Below are positions 9,381 through 17,879 of a DNA stretch of 64,000 nt, piece by piece (positions within the stretch are counted from its first letter, which is position 1; every line of letters starts with the position of its first letter). The translations under genes were made by a program, and so were the position numbers. Under the pieces are notes generated by a model. It did not search any database and had not been told where the DNA came from. It was given only the letters and a program-made list of their open reading frames with translations. Source of the DNA: Pseudomonas putida (GTDB taxonomy: Bacteria > Pseudomonadota > Gammaproteobacteria > Pseudomonadales > Pseudomonadaceae); assembly GCF_028682395.1 (NCBI RefSeq), contig NZ_JANHLC010000004.1:310001-374000 (forward strand), in the 5' to 3' direction.

Positions 9381-9426
9381 CGAGTACCGGGCGCGCTGTG
9401 GATCACAGCGCTGGATCCGGTACTCG
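9381..9426. repeat. nested palindrome in the phaC1 leader
   Basis: The outer arms CGAGTACCGG (9381-9390) and CCGGTACTCG (9417-9426) are perfect 10-base complements. Inside them GCGCTGTG (9393-9400) and CACAGCGC (9404-9411) form a second perfect 8-base stem with loop GAT. The structure ends 24 bases before the phaC1 ATG. It could be an operator (dyad) or an RNA stem near the ribosome binding site. Confidence 0.8.
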
Positions 9427-9450
9427 TCTCAGGACAATGGAGCGTCGTAG

Positions 9451-11130
9451 ATGAGTAATAAGAATAACGATGACCTGCAGCGCCAAGCCTCGGAAAACAC
9501 CCTGGGGTTGAATCCGGTCATTGGCTTGCGCCGTAAGGATCTGCTGACTTCTGCTCGAATGGTCCTGTCCCAGGCCATCAAACAACCCCTCCACAGTGTC
9601 AAGCATGTCGCCCATTTTGGCGTCGAACTCAAGAACGTGCTGCTGGGCAAATCGACCCTGCAGCCCGAGAGCGACGACCGGCGCTTTGCCGACCCGGCCT
9701 GGAGCCAGAACCCGCTCTATCGCCGCTACCTGCAAACCTACCTGGCCTGGCGCAAGGAACTCCACGACTGGATTGGCGACAGTAGCCTGTCGGAACAGGA
9801 CATCAGCCGCGCCCATTTCGTCATCAACCTGATGACCGAGGCCATGGCCCCGACCAACAGCGCTGCCAACCCGGCAGCCGTCAAACGCTTCTTCGAGACC
9901 GGCGGCAAAAGCCTGCTCGATGGTCTTTCCCACCTGGCCAAGGACCTGGTCCACAACGGCGGCATGCCGAGCCAGGTCAATATGAACGCCTTTGAGGTCG
10001 GCAAGAACCTGGGCACCACCGAAGGCGCCGTGGTCTTTCGCAACGACGTACTGGAGCTGATCCAGTACGGCCCGATCACCGAGCAGGTACACGAGCGCCC
10101 GTTACTGGTGGTCCCGCCGCAGATCAACAAGTTCTATGTCTTTGACTTGAGCCCGGAAAAGAGCCTGGCGCGCTTCTGCCTGCGCAACCAGGTGCAGACC
10201 TTTATCGTCAGCTGGCGCAACCCGACCAAGGCCCAGCGCGAGTGGGGCCTGTCGACTTACATCGACGCCCTGAAGGAAGCCGTAGACGTCGTCACCGCGA
10301 TCACCGGCAGCAAGGACATCAATATGCTCGGCGCCTGCTCCGGCGGCATTACCTGCACCGCCCTGCTCGGCCACTACGCGGCCCTGGGCGAGAAAAAGGT
10401 CAATGCCCTGACTTTGCTGGTCAGCGTGCTCGATACCACCCTCGACACCCAGGTCGCGCTGTTTGTCGACGAACAGACCCTCGAAGCCGCCAAGCGCCAC
10501 AGCTACCAGGCCGGCGTGCTCGAAGGCAGCGACATGGCCAAGGTCTTTGCCTGGATGCGCCCCAATGACCTGATCTGGAACTACTGGGTCAACAACTACC
10601 TGCTCGGCAACGAACCACCGGTCTTCGACATTCTGTACTGGAATAACGACACCACCCGCCTGCCTGCCGCGTTCCACGGCGACCTGATCGAAATGTTCAA
10701 AAGCAACCCACTGGTCCGCGCCGACGCACTGGAAGTGTGCGGCACGCCGATCGACCTGAAAAAGGTCACCGCCGATATCTTCTCCCTGGCCGGCACCAAC
10801 GATCACATCACGCCCTGGAAGTCCTGCTACAAGTCGGCCCAGCTGTTTGGTGGCAAGGTCGAATTCGTGCTGTCGAGCAGCGGGCATATCCAGAGCATCC
10901 TCAACCCGCCGGGCAACCCCAAGTCACGCTATATGACCAGCACCGAGATGCCGCTCAAGGCCGATGACTGGCAGGAAAACGCCTGTAAGCACACCGATTC
11001 CTGGTGGCTGCACTGGCAGGCCTGGCAGGCCGAGCGCTCGGGCAAGCTGAAGAAATCCCCGGCCGTGCTAGGCAGCAAGACCTATCCCGCCGCCGAGGCG
11101 GCACCGGGCACCTACGTCCACGAGCGTTGA
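9451..11130 (+). CDS. phaC1: class II poly(3-hydroxyalkanoate) synthase PhaC1
   Basis: The 559-residue synthase polymerises (R)-3-hydroxyacyl-CoA of medium chain length on the PHA granule. The lipase-like box GACSGG places the catalytic Cys at residue 296, Asp451 is in GTNDHITPW, and His479 is in SSSGHIQSILNPP. This is the exact triad numbering of the P. putida/oleovorans enzymes. The start is preceded by GGAG at 8 bases. Codons 3-6 carry the A-rich motif AATAAGAATAA, which resembles a Crc/Hfq target. It heads the phaC1-phaZ-phaC2-phaD cluster. Confidence 0.97.
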   Translation: MSNKNNDDLQRQASENTLGLNPVIGLRRKDLLTSARMVLSQAIKQPLHSVKHVAHFGVELKNVLLGKSTLQPESDDRRFADPAWSQNPLYRRYLQTYLAWRKELHDWIGDSSLSEQDISRAHFVINLMTEAMAPTNSAANPAAVKRFFETGGKSLLDGLSHLAKDLVHNGGMPSQVNMNAFEVGKNLGTTEGAVVFRNDVLELIQYGPITEQVHERPLLVVPPQINKFYVFDLSPEKSLARFCLRNQVQTFIVSWRNPTKAQREWGLSTYIDALKEAVDVVTAITGSKDINMLGACSGGITCTALLGHYAALGEKKVNALTLLVSVLDTTLDTQVALFVDEQTLEAAKRHSYQAGVLEGSDMAKVFAWMRPNDLIWNYWVNNYLLGNEPPVFDILYWNNDTTRLPAAFHGDLIEMFKSNPLVRADALEVCGTPIDLKKVTADIFSLAGTNDHITPWKSCYKSAQLFGGKVEFVLSSSGHIQSILNPPGNPKSRYMTSTEMPLKADDWQENACKHTDSWWLHWQAWQAERSGKLKKSPAVLGSKTYPAAEAAPGTYVHER

Positions 11131-11135
11131 ACCGG

Positions 11136-11154
11136 GGCCCGCAGGACGCGGGCC
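11136..11154 (+). terminator. GC hairpin between phaC1 and phaZ
   Basis: GGCCCGC (11136-11142) pairs with GCGGGCC (11148-11154) across AGGAC, 5 bases after the phaC1 stop. There is no T run. It may attenuate read-through or stabilise the phaC1 message. Confidence 0.45.
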
Positions 11155-11263
11155 TGTCACCGATCAGGAAATACGCTTCGCTCCCCTGCAGGAGCACGAT
11201 GGCTTGGGCCCGGTCGCCGGGCGCTCGGCCCTGCAGCGGCAGTCAACCCCACAGGGCTCCGTG

Positions 11264-12121
11264 ATGCCGCAACCGTATATCTTTCGCACCATCGATCTGG
11301 ATGGCCAGACCATCCGCACCGCCGTGCGCCCGGGCAAGCCCCATCTAACGCCCCTGCTGATTTTCAATGGCATCGGCGCCAACCTGGAACTGGTCTTCCC
11401 CTTTATCCAGGCCCTGGACCCGGACCTGGAGGTCATTGCCTTCGATGTGCCGGGCGTCGGCGGTTCTTCCACGCCCAGCGTCCCCTATCGTTTCCCCGGG
11501 CTGGCCAAGCTGACCGCCCGCATGCTCGATTACCTCGACTACGGCCAGGTCAGTGTGATCGGCGTGTCCTGGGGCGGAGCGCTGGCCCAGCAGTTCGCCC
11601 ATGACTACCCCGAGCGCTGCAAGAAACTGGTGTTGGCCGCGACCGCTGCCGGCGCGGTGATGGTGCCAGGCAAGCCCAAGGTGCTGCTGCTGATGGCCAG
11701 CCCACGGCGCTATATCCAGCCGTCCCACGTGATCCGTATCGCGCCGATGATCTACGGCGGCGCCTTTCGTCGCGACCCAAACCTCGCGGCCGAACACGCC
11801 AGCAAGGTCCGCTCGGCCGGCAAGATGGGCTACTACTGGCAGCTGTTCGCCGGGCTCGGCTGGACCAGCATTCACTGGCTGCACAAAATCCGCCAGCCGA
11901 CGCTCGTGCTGGCCGGCGACGACGATCCACTGATCCCGTTGATCAATATGCGTCTGCTGGCCTGGCGGATTCCCAACGCCCAGCTACACATAATCGACGA
12001 CGGACATTTATTTCTGATCACCCGGGCCGAAGCGGTTGCCCCGATCATCATGAAATTTCTCGAGGAAGAGCGGCAACGGGCGGTCATGCACCCCCAGCCC
12101 ACGCAAATGCGCAGCTCCTGA
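11264..12121 (+). CDS. phaZ: intracellular PHA depolymerase PhaZ
   Basis: The 285-residue alpha/beta hydrolase releases hydroxyacyl monomers from PHA granules. The ATG at 11264 (MPQPYIFRTIDLDGQTIRTA) was chosen over an upstream frame because it gives the family length and places the nucleophile of GVSWGG at Ser102, as in P. putida PhaZ. The acid lies in LAGDDDPLIP and the His in IIDDGHLFLITR. It lies between the two synthases, so synthesis and mobilisation are encoded together. Confidence 0.96.
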   Translation: MPQPYIFRTIDLDGQTIRTAVRPGKPHLTPLLIFNGIGANLELVFPFIQALDPDLEVIAFDVPGVGGSSTPSVPYRFPGLAKLTARMLDYLDYGQVSVIGVSWGGALAQQFAHDYPERCKKLVLAATAAGAVMVPGKPKVLLLMASPRRYIQPSHVIRIAPMIYGGAFRRDPNLAAEHASKVRSAGKMGYYWQLFAGLGWTSIHWLHKIRQPTLVLAGDDDPLIPLINMRLLAWRIPNAQLHIIDDGHLFLITRAEAVAPIIMKFLEEERQRAVMHPQPTQMRSS

Positions 12122-12231
12122 ATTACAACCGGCAATGGCAGGAAGCCATGCCGCGCTCCAGATACCCGCACGCCTCAGGGCTTGGCGCGGGCCGCAGATT
12201 GGCAGAGGGTTTGACGACGGAGTGTTGACTG

Positions 12232-13914
12232 ATGCGAGACAAACCACTGCCGGGAGCCCTACCGAGCCCCGCGACCTTTATCAATGCCCAGAGCGCAATC
12301 ACCGGCCTGCGTGGGCGCGACCTCTTCTCGACGTTGCGCAGCGTTGCCGCCCATGGCCTGCGCAACCCCTTGCACAGCGCCCGACACGCCCTGGCCCTGG
12401 GCGGCCAGTTGAGCCGGGTGCTGATCGGCGACACGCTGCACAAACCCAACCCCAATGACCCGCGCTTCGCCGATCCGGCCTGGCGCCTGAATCCGTTTTA
12501 TCGACGCAGCCTGCAGGCCTACCTGAGTTGGCAGAAACAGATGAAGCACTGGATCGACGATAGCCAGATGAGCGACGACGATCGCGCCCGCGCGCACTTT
12601 GTCTTCACCCTGCTCAACGATGCCGTGGCGCCTTCCAACACCCTGCTCAACCCACTCGCGGTCAAGGAACTGTTCAATACGGGCGGCCAGAGCCTGATCC
12701 GTGGCATGAGCCATCTGCTCGATGACCTGCTGCACAACAACGGCCTGCCCAGCCAGGTGACCAAACAAGCCTTCGAAGTCGGCCAGACCGTGGCGACCAC
12801 CCCAGGCGCGGTGGTGTTTCGCAACGAACTGCTGGAGCTGATGCAATACAAGCCGATGAGCGAAACCCAGTACGCCAAGCCGTTGCTGATCGTGCCGCCA
12901 CAGATCAACAAGTACTACATCTTCGACTTGAGCCCGGCTAACAGCTTTGTCCAGTACGCCCTGAAAAACGGCCTGCAGGTGTTTATCGTCAGTTGGCGCA
13001 ATCCCGATGCCCGCCACCGCGAGTGGGGGCTGTCGAGTTATGTCGAGGCGCTGGAGGAGGCCCTGAATGTCTGCCGCAGCATTACCGCCAGCCGCGAGGT
13101 CAACCTGATGGGCGCCTGCGCCGGCGGCCTGACCATCGCCGCCCTCCAGGGCCATTTGCAAGCCAAGCGCCAGCAGCGGCGAATCGCCAGCGCTACCTAC
13201 CTGGTCAGCCTGCTCGATAGCCAGATGGACAGCCCGGCCATGCTGTTTGCCGATGAGCAGACCCTCGAAGCGGCCAAGCGCCGCTCCTACCAGCAAGGGG
13301 TGCTCGATGGCCGCGACATGGCCAAGGTCTTTGCCTGGATGCGCCCCAACGACCTGATCTGGAACTACTGGATCAACAACTATCTGCTCGGCAAGGAGCC
13401 GCCGGCGTTCGACATTCTCTACTGGAACAGCGACAGCACCCGACTCCCGGCGGCGCTGCATGGCGACCTGCTGGATTTTTTCAAATACAACCCGCTGACC
13501 CACCCCGGCGGCCTCGAGGTCTGCGGCACGCCCATCGACCTGCAAAAGGTCACGGTGGACAGCTTCAGCGTCGCCGGCTTCAACGACCACATCACGCCCT
13601 GGGACGCGGTCTATCGCTCGACCTTGCTGCTAGGCGGCGACAAGCGTTTTGTGCTGTCCAACAGCGGGCATATCCAGAGCATCCTCAACCCCCCAGGCAA
13701 CCCGAAGGCCAACTATATCGAGAACCGCAAATTCAGCAGCGACCATCGCGCCTGGTACTACGATGCCCAGCATGTCGACGGCAGTTGGTGGCCCCAATGG
13801 CTGGCCTGGATCCAGGAACGCTCGGGGGCGCAGCGTGAAACCCTGATGACCTTGGGTAGCCAGAACTATCCCCCCATGGAGGCCGCACCCGGCACTTACG
13901 TGCGCGTGCGCTGA
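12232..13914 (+). CDS. phaC2: class II poly(3-hydroxyalkanoate) synthase PhaC2
   Basis: This 560-residue paralogue of PhaC1 shares its layout: GACAGG with catalytic Cys296, Asp452 in GFNDHITPW, and His480 in SNSGHIQSILNPP. Long identical stretches, such as AKVFAWMRPNDLIWNYW, point to an old tandem duplication. It starts MRDKPLPGALPSPATF after a GGAG-like sequence. The 110 bases after phaZ show no strong promoter. The second synthase usually differs in substrate preference or expression; that cannot be read from sequence. Confidence 0.97.
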   Translation: MRDKPLPGALPSPATFINAQSAITGLRGRDLFSTLRSVAAHGLRNPLHSARHALALGGQLSRVLIGDTLHKPNPNDPRFADPAWRLNPFYRRSLQAYLSWQKQMKHWIDDSQMSDDDRARAHFVFTLLNDAVAPSNTLLNPLAVKELFNTGGQSLIRGMSHLLDDLLHNNGLPSQVTKQAFEVGQTVATTPGAVVFRNELLELMQYKPMSETQYAKPLLIVPPQINKYYIFDLSPANSFVQYALKNGLQVFIVSWRNPDARHREWGLSSYVEALEEALNVCRSITASREVNLMGACAGGLTIAALQGHLQAKRQQRRIASATYLVSLLDSQMDSPAMLFADEQTLEAAKRRSYQQGVLDGRDMAKVFAWMRPNDLIWNYWINNYLLGKEPPAFDILYWNSDSTRLPAALHGDLLDFFKYNPLTHPGGLEVCGTPIDLQKVTVDSFSVAGFNDHITPWDAVYRSTLLLGGDKRFVLSNSGHIQSILNPPGNPKANYIENRKFSSDHRAWYYDAQHVDGSWWPQWLAWIQERSGAQRETLMTLGSQNYPPMEAAPGTYVRVR

Positions 13915-13954
13915 GGCGGCCTAGACCTGTGTTGTATCGACCTAAGAAGACTGG

Positions 13955-14575
13955 ATGAAAACCCGCGACCGGATCCTCGAATGTGCCCTGCACCTGTTCA
14001 ACCAGAAGGGCGAACCCAATGTCTCGACCATGGAGGTCGCCAATGAAATGGGGATCAGCCCGGGCAATCTCTACTACCACTTCCACGGCAAGGAGCCGCT
14101 GGTTCTCGGCCTGTTCGAACGCTTCCAGGGCGAACTGACACCCTTGCTCGATCCTCCGGCGGATGTGCAACTGGCCGCCGAGGACTACTGGCTGTTCCTG
14201 CACCTGATCGTCGAGCGCCTGGCCCATTACCGCTTCCTGTTCCAGGATCTGTCGAACTTGGCGGGGCGGTTACCCAAGCTGGCCCGGGGCATCCGCCAGT
14301 TGCTCAACGCCCTCAAGCGCACCCTGGCCTCACTGCTGGCGCGACTCAAGGCCCAGGGCCAAGTGGTTAGCGATACCCAGGCCCTGGGCCAATTGGTGGA
14401 ACAGATCACCATGACGCTGCTGTTTTCCATGGACTACCAGCGCATTCTTGGCCGCCAGGGCGAGGTGCGGGTGGTGGTCTACCAGATCATGATGCTGACC
14501 GCCCCCCACCTGCTGCTCCAGGCGCGCCAGGCCACCGAACGCCTGGCCCTGCGCTATCTGGAAGATCACGGCTGA
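13955..14575 (+). CDS. phaD: TetR-family regulator of PHA genes PhaD
   Basis: The 206-residue protein has an N-terminal TetR helix-turn-helix (MKTRDRILECALHLF, then VANEMGISPGNLYYHFHGK at about residues 28-46) and a helical ligand domain. Position directly after phaC2 and convergent with phaFI is that of PhaD, which in P. putida acts on the phaC1 and phaI promoters and responds to CoA-type intermediates. Its recognition helix ISPGNLYYHF is identical to that of the LaoR-like regulator at 60193-60864. Confidence 0.93.
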   Translation: MKTRDRILECALHLFNQKGEPNVSTMEVANEMGISPGNLYYHFHGKEPLVLGLFERFQGELTPLLDPPADVQLAAEDYWLFLHLIVERLAHYRFLFQDLSNLAGRLPKLARGIRQLLNALKRTLASLLARLKAQGQVVSDTQALGQLVEQITMTLLFSMDYQRILGRQGEVRVVVYQIMMLTAPHLLLQARQATERLALRYLEDHG

Positions 14576-14595
14576 GCCAGCTGCCAGGCATAAAA

Positions 14596-14625
14596 AAACG
14601 CCCGACCTGCACAGGCCGGGCGTTT
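14596..14625. terminator. bidirectional terminator between phaD and phaF
   Basis: AAACGCCCG (14596-14604) and CGGGCGTTT (14617-14625) form a perfect stem flanked by an A run on one side and CGTTTCTTT on the other. An inner CCTG/CAGG pair extends it. It lies between the convergent stops of phaD and phaF and can serve both strands. Confidence 0.85.
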
Positions 14626-14641
14626 CTTTGAGGGCTGCGAC

Positions 14642-15499
14642 TCAGGATTGAGTCGAAGGCGTCGATGCAGCTGGAACGGCGGGCGCAGCCGCCGCCGGTG
14701 TTGGCGCGGAGGCTGAATTGCCACTCGATACCGGTGCCGCAGCAGGCTTCGCCGCCGCTGCCGCCGGCTTGGCCGCCACGGGCTTCTTCGCCACCGGCTT
14801 CTTCGCCGCGGCCGGTTTTGCCGCAGGTTTGGCCGCTGTCGGCTTGGCAACGGCTTTCACTGCAGGTTTAGCCGCGACCGGCTTGGCTACCGCTTTGGCC
14901 GCAGGTTTGGCGGCAGCGGTTTTGGCCACGGGCTTGGCTGCAGGTTTGGCCGGGGCTTTTGCTGCAGGCTTCGCCGCAGGTTTGGCGGCGGTTTTCGCAG
15001 CCGGTTTGGCTGCGGCCTTGGCCAGTGGCTTGGCAGCAGCTTTGGCCGCTGGCTTGGCCGCCGCGGTTTTGGACACGGGCGTCACCGACGCGCCGGTCAG
15101 TTTCTCGATCTGCTTGGTCAGGGTGTCGACCTTGCTGTGCAGTGCCTTGACTTCATTGCGGCTCGGCACGCCCAGGCGCGAAATGGCGCTGTTCAAGCGC
15201 TTGTCGAATGCCTCTTCCAGCTCGCCCCATTTGCCCAGGGCACGGTCCTTGACTTCGCCGACACGCGAGGTCGCCGACTTAGCGCTCGCCTTGGCGGCAT
15301 CAACCTGCTTGCCTACGGTACTCTTGGTCAGCTTCTCGGCCTTCTCGCCATCTTTAACCAGGGTGTCGAAGAGCTTGCTGCCGTCGGTATCGATCTTCGA
15401 GTACACGCCTAAACCCGCAAGCCAGATTTTACGGGAGTAGTCTTCGACTTTCCCGATCCACGAGCTGCTTTCTTTCTGAGTATTCTTTTTGCCAGCCAT
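14642..15499 (-). CDS. phaF: PHA granule-associated phasin with histone H1-like tail PhaF
   Basis: This 285-residue protein has an N-terminal phasin domain at about residues 1-135 (SSWIGKVEDYSRKIWLAGLG, then an amphipathic coiled coil and VDTLTKQIEKL). It then has a long Ala/Lys/Pro tail at about 145-253, built of AAKPAAKP-type repeats like eukaryotic histone H1. In P. putida PhaF binds granules through the first part and DNA through the tail, to segregate granules at division. The ATG at 15499 has AAGGAG 7 bases upstream. It is transcribed after phaI, whose stop lies 10 bases upstream. Confidence 0.97.
   Translation of the reverse strand: MAGKKNTQKESSSWIGKVEDYSRKIWLAGLGVYSKIDTDGSKLFDTLVKDGEKAEKLTKSTVGKQVDAAKASAKSATSRVGEVKDRALGKWGELEEAFDKRLNSAISRLGVPSRNEVKALHSKVDTLTKQIEKLTGASVTPVSKTAAAKPAAKAAAKPLAKAAAKPAAKTAAKPAAKPAAKAPAKPAAKPVAKTAAAKPAAKAVAKPVAAKPAVKAVAKPTAAKPAAKPAAAKKPVAKKPVAAKPAAAAAKPAAAPVSSGNSASAPTPAAAAPAVPAASTPSTQS
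14740..15067 (-). repeat. AAKP-type coding repeat array in phaF
   Basis: The DNA encodes roughly 110 residues made almost only of Ala, Lys, Pro and a few Val and Thr in imperfect four- to eight-residue units (KPAAKPAAK, KPVAKTAAAK). The array is unit-variable at the DNA level, so copy number may differ between strains. Confidence 0.85.
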
Positions 15500-15509
15500 C
15501 CCGTTCTCC

Positions 15510-15932
15510 TTAGTGTTTACGCGCGACACGTTCGAGCAATGCCGTTAGCTCATCGAGCTTAGCAGAGAGAGTCTCCACGTCATGTTTAGACGCAAACCCG
15601 ATGCGGTTCAAGGCACTGGCGACGCGCGCATCGAAGGCCTTCTCGACCTTGTCCAGTTGCACCTCGACTTTGCCCTTGACGCCGCTGACGCTGCTCTTGA
15701 CGGTGTCGATCTGGCCGTTGGCGGCTTCGAGCTGCGCATCCAGCCGTTTTTTACCTTTGCTTTCAACGCCTTGACCGGTCTTGACGAGATCCTTGAAGTA
15801 CTCGCTGCCTTCCTGGCCGACCTTGGCATAGGCACCCAGGCCCGCCAGCCAGATCTTGCGGGCGTAGACTTTTGCTTCAGTCAGAGCGCTGGACTGAACG
15901 TCGGCTTTTTTCTTCAGACTTACTTTGACCAT
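15510..15932 (-). CDS. phaI: PHA granule-associated phasin PhaI
   Basis: The 140-residue phasin starts at ATG 15932 (MVKVSLKKKADVQSSALTEA), behind GAGGTG. It has the same granule-binding segment as PhaF (VYARKIWLAGLGAYAKVGQE) and a long amphipathic helix ending LLERVARKH, but no basic tail. It coats PHA granules and forms the phaIF operon. The promoter should lie in 15933-16052, where I see AT-rich sequence but no convincing boxes. Confidence 0.95.
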   Translation of the reverse strand: MVKVSLKKKADVQSSALTEAKVYARKIWLAGLGAYAKVGQEGSEYFKDLVKTGQGVESKGKKRLDAQLEAANGQIDTVKSSVSGVKGKVEVQLDKVEKAFDARVASALNRIGFASKHDVETLSAKLDELTALLERVARKH

Positions 15933-16052
15933 GGTGCACCTCACGCGAAAACGATTAGAGGAACCGCCCGCACAATTGGGGCTTGAGCACAAAGTAATCA
16001 GAAAAATTAGAATGGACACCCTAACCCTTCGGGGATCCAGCCCGCCGTTGCG

Positions 16053-16328
16053 TCAGGTCAACGCCTTGTCCAGAGCCTTCTCGATTTCTGCCTTGATGGT
16101 GCCACTCATGGCCGACATCAAGAGGCCCAGCTCGACATTGACCCGGATCGACTGCTCGCCGATTTCCACCGCCCCGTTGACGCCCGAGCGCTTGAGCTTG
16201 ACCGTATCGCCCGACCAGCGCGGTTCGAGGCCGTATTGGTCGGCCAGCTTGTTCACCAGCGTTTGGGCTTTCTCACGCGCACCAGCCAGGCCAAGGCTAT
16301 GGGCACGCTCGACACTAATCCGGGCCAT
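16053..16328 (-). CDS. small polyhydroxyalkanoic acid system protein (PHA_gran_rgn family)
   Basis: The 91-residue protein MARISVERAHSLGLAGAREK shows the family pattern AREKAQTLVNKLADQYGLE, RWSGDTVKLKRSGVNGAVEI and IRVNVELGLLMSAMSGTIKA. The family is found mostly beside PHA genes and is annotated as a PHA system or granule-region protein. Its biochemical role is unknown. It lies upstream of phaI on the same strand, separated by 120 bases, and may be transcribed with the phasins. Confidence 0.88.
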   Translation of the reverse strand: MARISVERAHSLGLAGAREKAQTLVNKLADQYGLEPRWSGDTVKLKRSGVNGAVEIGEQSIRVNVELGLLMSAMSGTIKAEIEKALDKALT

Positions 16329-16402
16329 TGAATGACTCCTGTTCTGTGGGGTGAGGCGGGTAACCGCCGACGCTGCGCTGCGTCAATCGGTCCCGGCAGG
16401 CC

Positions 16403-16429
16403 ACTATACTTAACATTGCGCCTTGCCAA
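16403..16429 (-). promoter_or_regulatory. possible sigma-70 promoter for the small PHA-system gene
   Basis: On the minus strand TTGGCA (16429-16424) is followed by a 15-base spacer and TATAGT (16408-16403). The -10 is good, but the spacing is two bases short of ideal. It lies about 75 bases before the start of the 91-residue PHA-system gene. Confidence 0.3.
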
Positions 16430-16485
16430 GACAAAGCCGGCTACCGGCATTAGAATGGCGCGCATTCTCTTCTGGTGACAGCGAT

Positions 16486-17256
16486 ATGACTGATCAGCGC
16501 AAAGGCAGCGATGCCGAACCCACCACTCATTTCGGCTTCAAGAACGTGCCGGAAAGCCAAAAGGCGGAAAAAGTCGCTGAGGTTTTCCACTCGGTAGCCG
16601 CCAAGTACGACCTGATGAACGATGTCCTCTCCGGCGGCATGCACCGGCTGTGGAAGCGTTTCACCATCGAACTGTCCGGCGTGCGTACCGGTAACCGGGT
16701 ACTGGATATCGCTGGCGGCACCGGAGACCTGACCCGTCGCTTCTCCCAACTGGTCGGCCCGACCGGCCAGGTCGTACTCGCCGATATCAATGCCTCCATG
16801 CTCAAGGTCGGGCGTGATCGCCTGCTCGACCTGGGCGTGGCCGGCAATGTCGAGTTCGTCCAGGCCGACGCGGAGAAACTGCCGTTCCCGGACAACCATT
16901 TCGACTGCGTGACCATCGCCTTCGGCCTGCGCAACGTGACCCACAAGGAAGACGCCCTGCGTTCGATGCTGCGCGTCCTCAAGCCGGGCGGCCGCCTGCT
17001 GGTGCTGGAGTTCTCCAAGCCGACCAATGCGCTGATGTCCAAGGTCTACGACGCCTATTCGTTCGCCTTCATGCCGCTGATGGGCAAGCTGATCACCAAT
17101 GACTCGGAAAGCTATCGCTACCTCGCCGAGTCGATCCGCATGCACCCCAATCAGGAAACCCTGAAGTCGATGATGGTCGAGGCCGGTTTCGACCGCGTGA
17201 CCTATCACAACATGACCTCCGGCATCGTCGCACTGCATCGCGGCATCAAGCCCTGA
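16486..17256 (+). CDS. ubiE: ubiquinone/menaquinone C-methyltransferase UbiE
   Basis: The 256-residue SAM-dependent methyltransferase begins [20 protein letters not shown] at ATG 16486. Motif I is [15 protein letters not shown], and the family signatures [19 protein letters not shown] and [19 protein letters not shown] are present. It methylates carbon in the ubiquinone ring precursor. The stop overlaps the ubiJ start by one base (TGATG), indicating coupled translation of ubiE-ubiJ-ubiB. Confidence 0.98.
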   Translation: MTDQRKGSDAEPTTHFGFKNVPESQKAEKVAEVFHSVAAKYDLMNDVLSGGMHRLWKRFTIELSGVRTGNRVLDIAGGTGDLTRRFSQLVGPTGQVVLADINASMLKVGRDRLLDLGVAGNVEFVQADAEKLPFPDNHFDCVTIAFGLRNVTHKEDALRSMLRVLKPGGRLLVLEFSKPTNALMSKVYDAYSFAFMPLMGKLITNDSESYRYLAESIRMHPNQETLKSMMVEAGFDRVTYHNMTSGIVALHRGIKP

Positions 17257-17879
17257 TGTTGCTCAGCGGCCTGCTGGCCAGCGTCGAGCTGGGCATCAAC
17301 CGGGTGCTGCGTCTGGACAGCACCGCTTTGGCGCGCCTGGCGCACCTGAGCGGCAAGGTGATCGAGGTCGATTGCAACAGCCCGGCCGTGCAGTTGTTTA
17401 TCCTGCCCAGCGACGAAGGCCTGATGCTTGCCGCCCACTGGGAAAGCCCGGCCGACTGCACCCTGCGCGCACCGGCGAGCAGCCTGCTGCGCCTGGCCCT
17501 GAGCAAGGACAAGACCGCCGTACTGCATGGCCCCGAGGTCGAGCTGGACGGCAACAGCGCGGTGCTGCTCGACCTTGCCGCAGTGCTCCAGGACCTGGAG
17601 CTGGACTGGGAATACGAGCTGTCGCATTGGCTCGGCCCGGTGGCCACGCAATTGCTTGGCGGCCACCTGCGCAGCCGCGGGCGCTGGTATCGCCAGGGGC
17701 TCGAAAGCCTGAGCCAGAACCTGGGCGAATACCTCAGCGAAGAATCCCGGGCCCTGGTCGGCGAACGCGAAGCGCAAGCACGCTTTGCCGAACTCGACCG
17801 ACTCAAACTCGATCTGGAACGGCTCGAGGCGCGTTTCGAACGCCTTGCCCGCTCCCATAACGCCAGCGATAACGCATGA
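17256..17879 (+). CDS. ubiJ: ubiquinone biosynthesis accessory factor UbiJ
   Basis: The 207-residue protein has an SCP2-type lipid-binding N-terminal domain (about residues 10-110, with [21 protein letters not shown] and [20 protein letters not shown]) and a C-terminal coiled coil ([20 protein letters not shown]). UbiJ scaffolds the soluble ubiquinone-synthesis complex with UbiK. Position between ubiE and ubiB, overlapping both, is diagnostic. Confidence 0.93.
   Translation: MLLSGLLASVELGINRVLRLDSTALARLAHLSGKVIEVDCNSPAVQLFILPSDEGLMLAAHWESPADCTLRAPASSLLRLALSKDKTAVLHGPEVELDGNSAVLLDLAAVLQDLELDWEYELSHWLGPVATQLLGGHLRSRGRWYRQGLESLSQNLGEYLSEESRALVGEREAQARFAELDRLKLDLERLEARFERLARSHNASDNA

Larger units (their letters stand above)
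9113..9450 (+). promoter_or_regulatory. phaC1 upstream control region (338 bases without a gene)
   Basis: No credible coding frame lies here. The stretch holds a sigma-54 type promoter (9230-9245), a nested palindrome (9381-9426) and the phaC1 ribosome binding site GGAG at 9439-9442. The leader from the predicted start site to the ATG would be about 190 bases, long enough for post-transcriptional control. Confidence 0.7.

Noticed and set aside
14740-15067. Possible tandem repeat or CRISPR-like array
   Set aside because: The periodicity is that of AAKP codons in phaF; there are no equal-length repeats with unique spacers.
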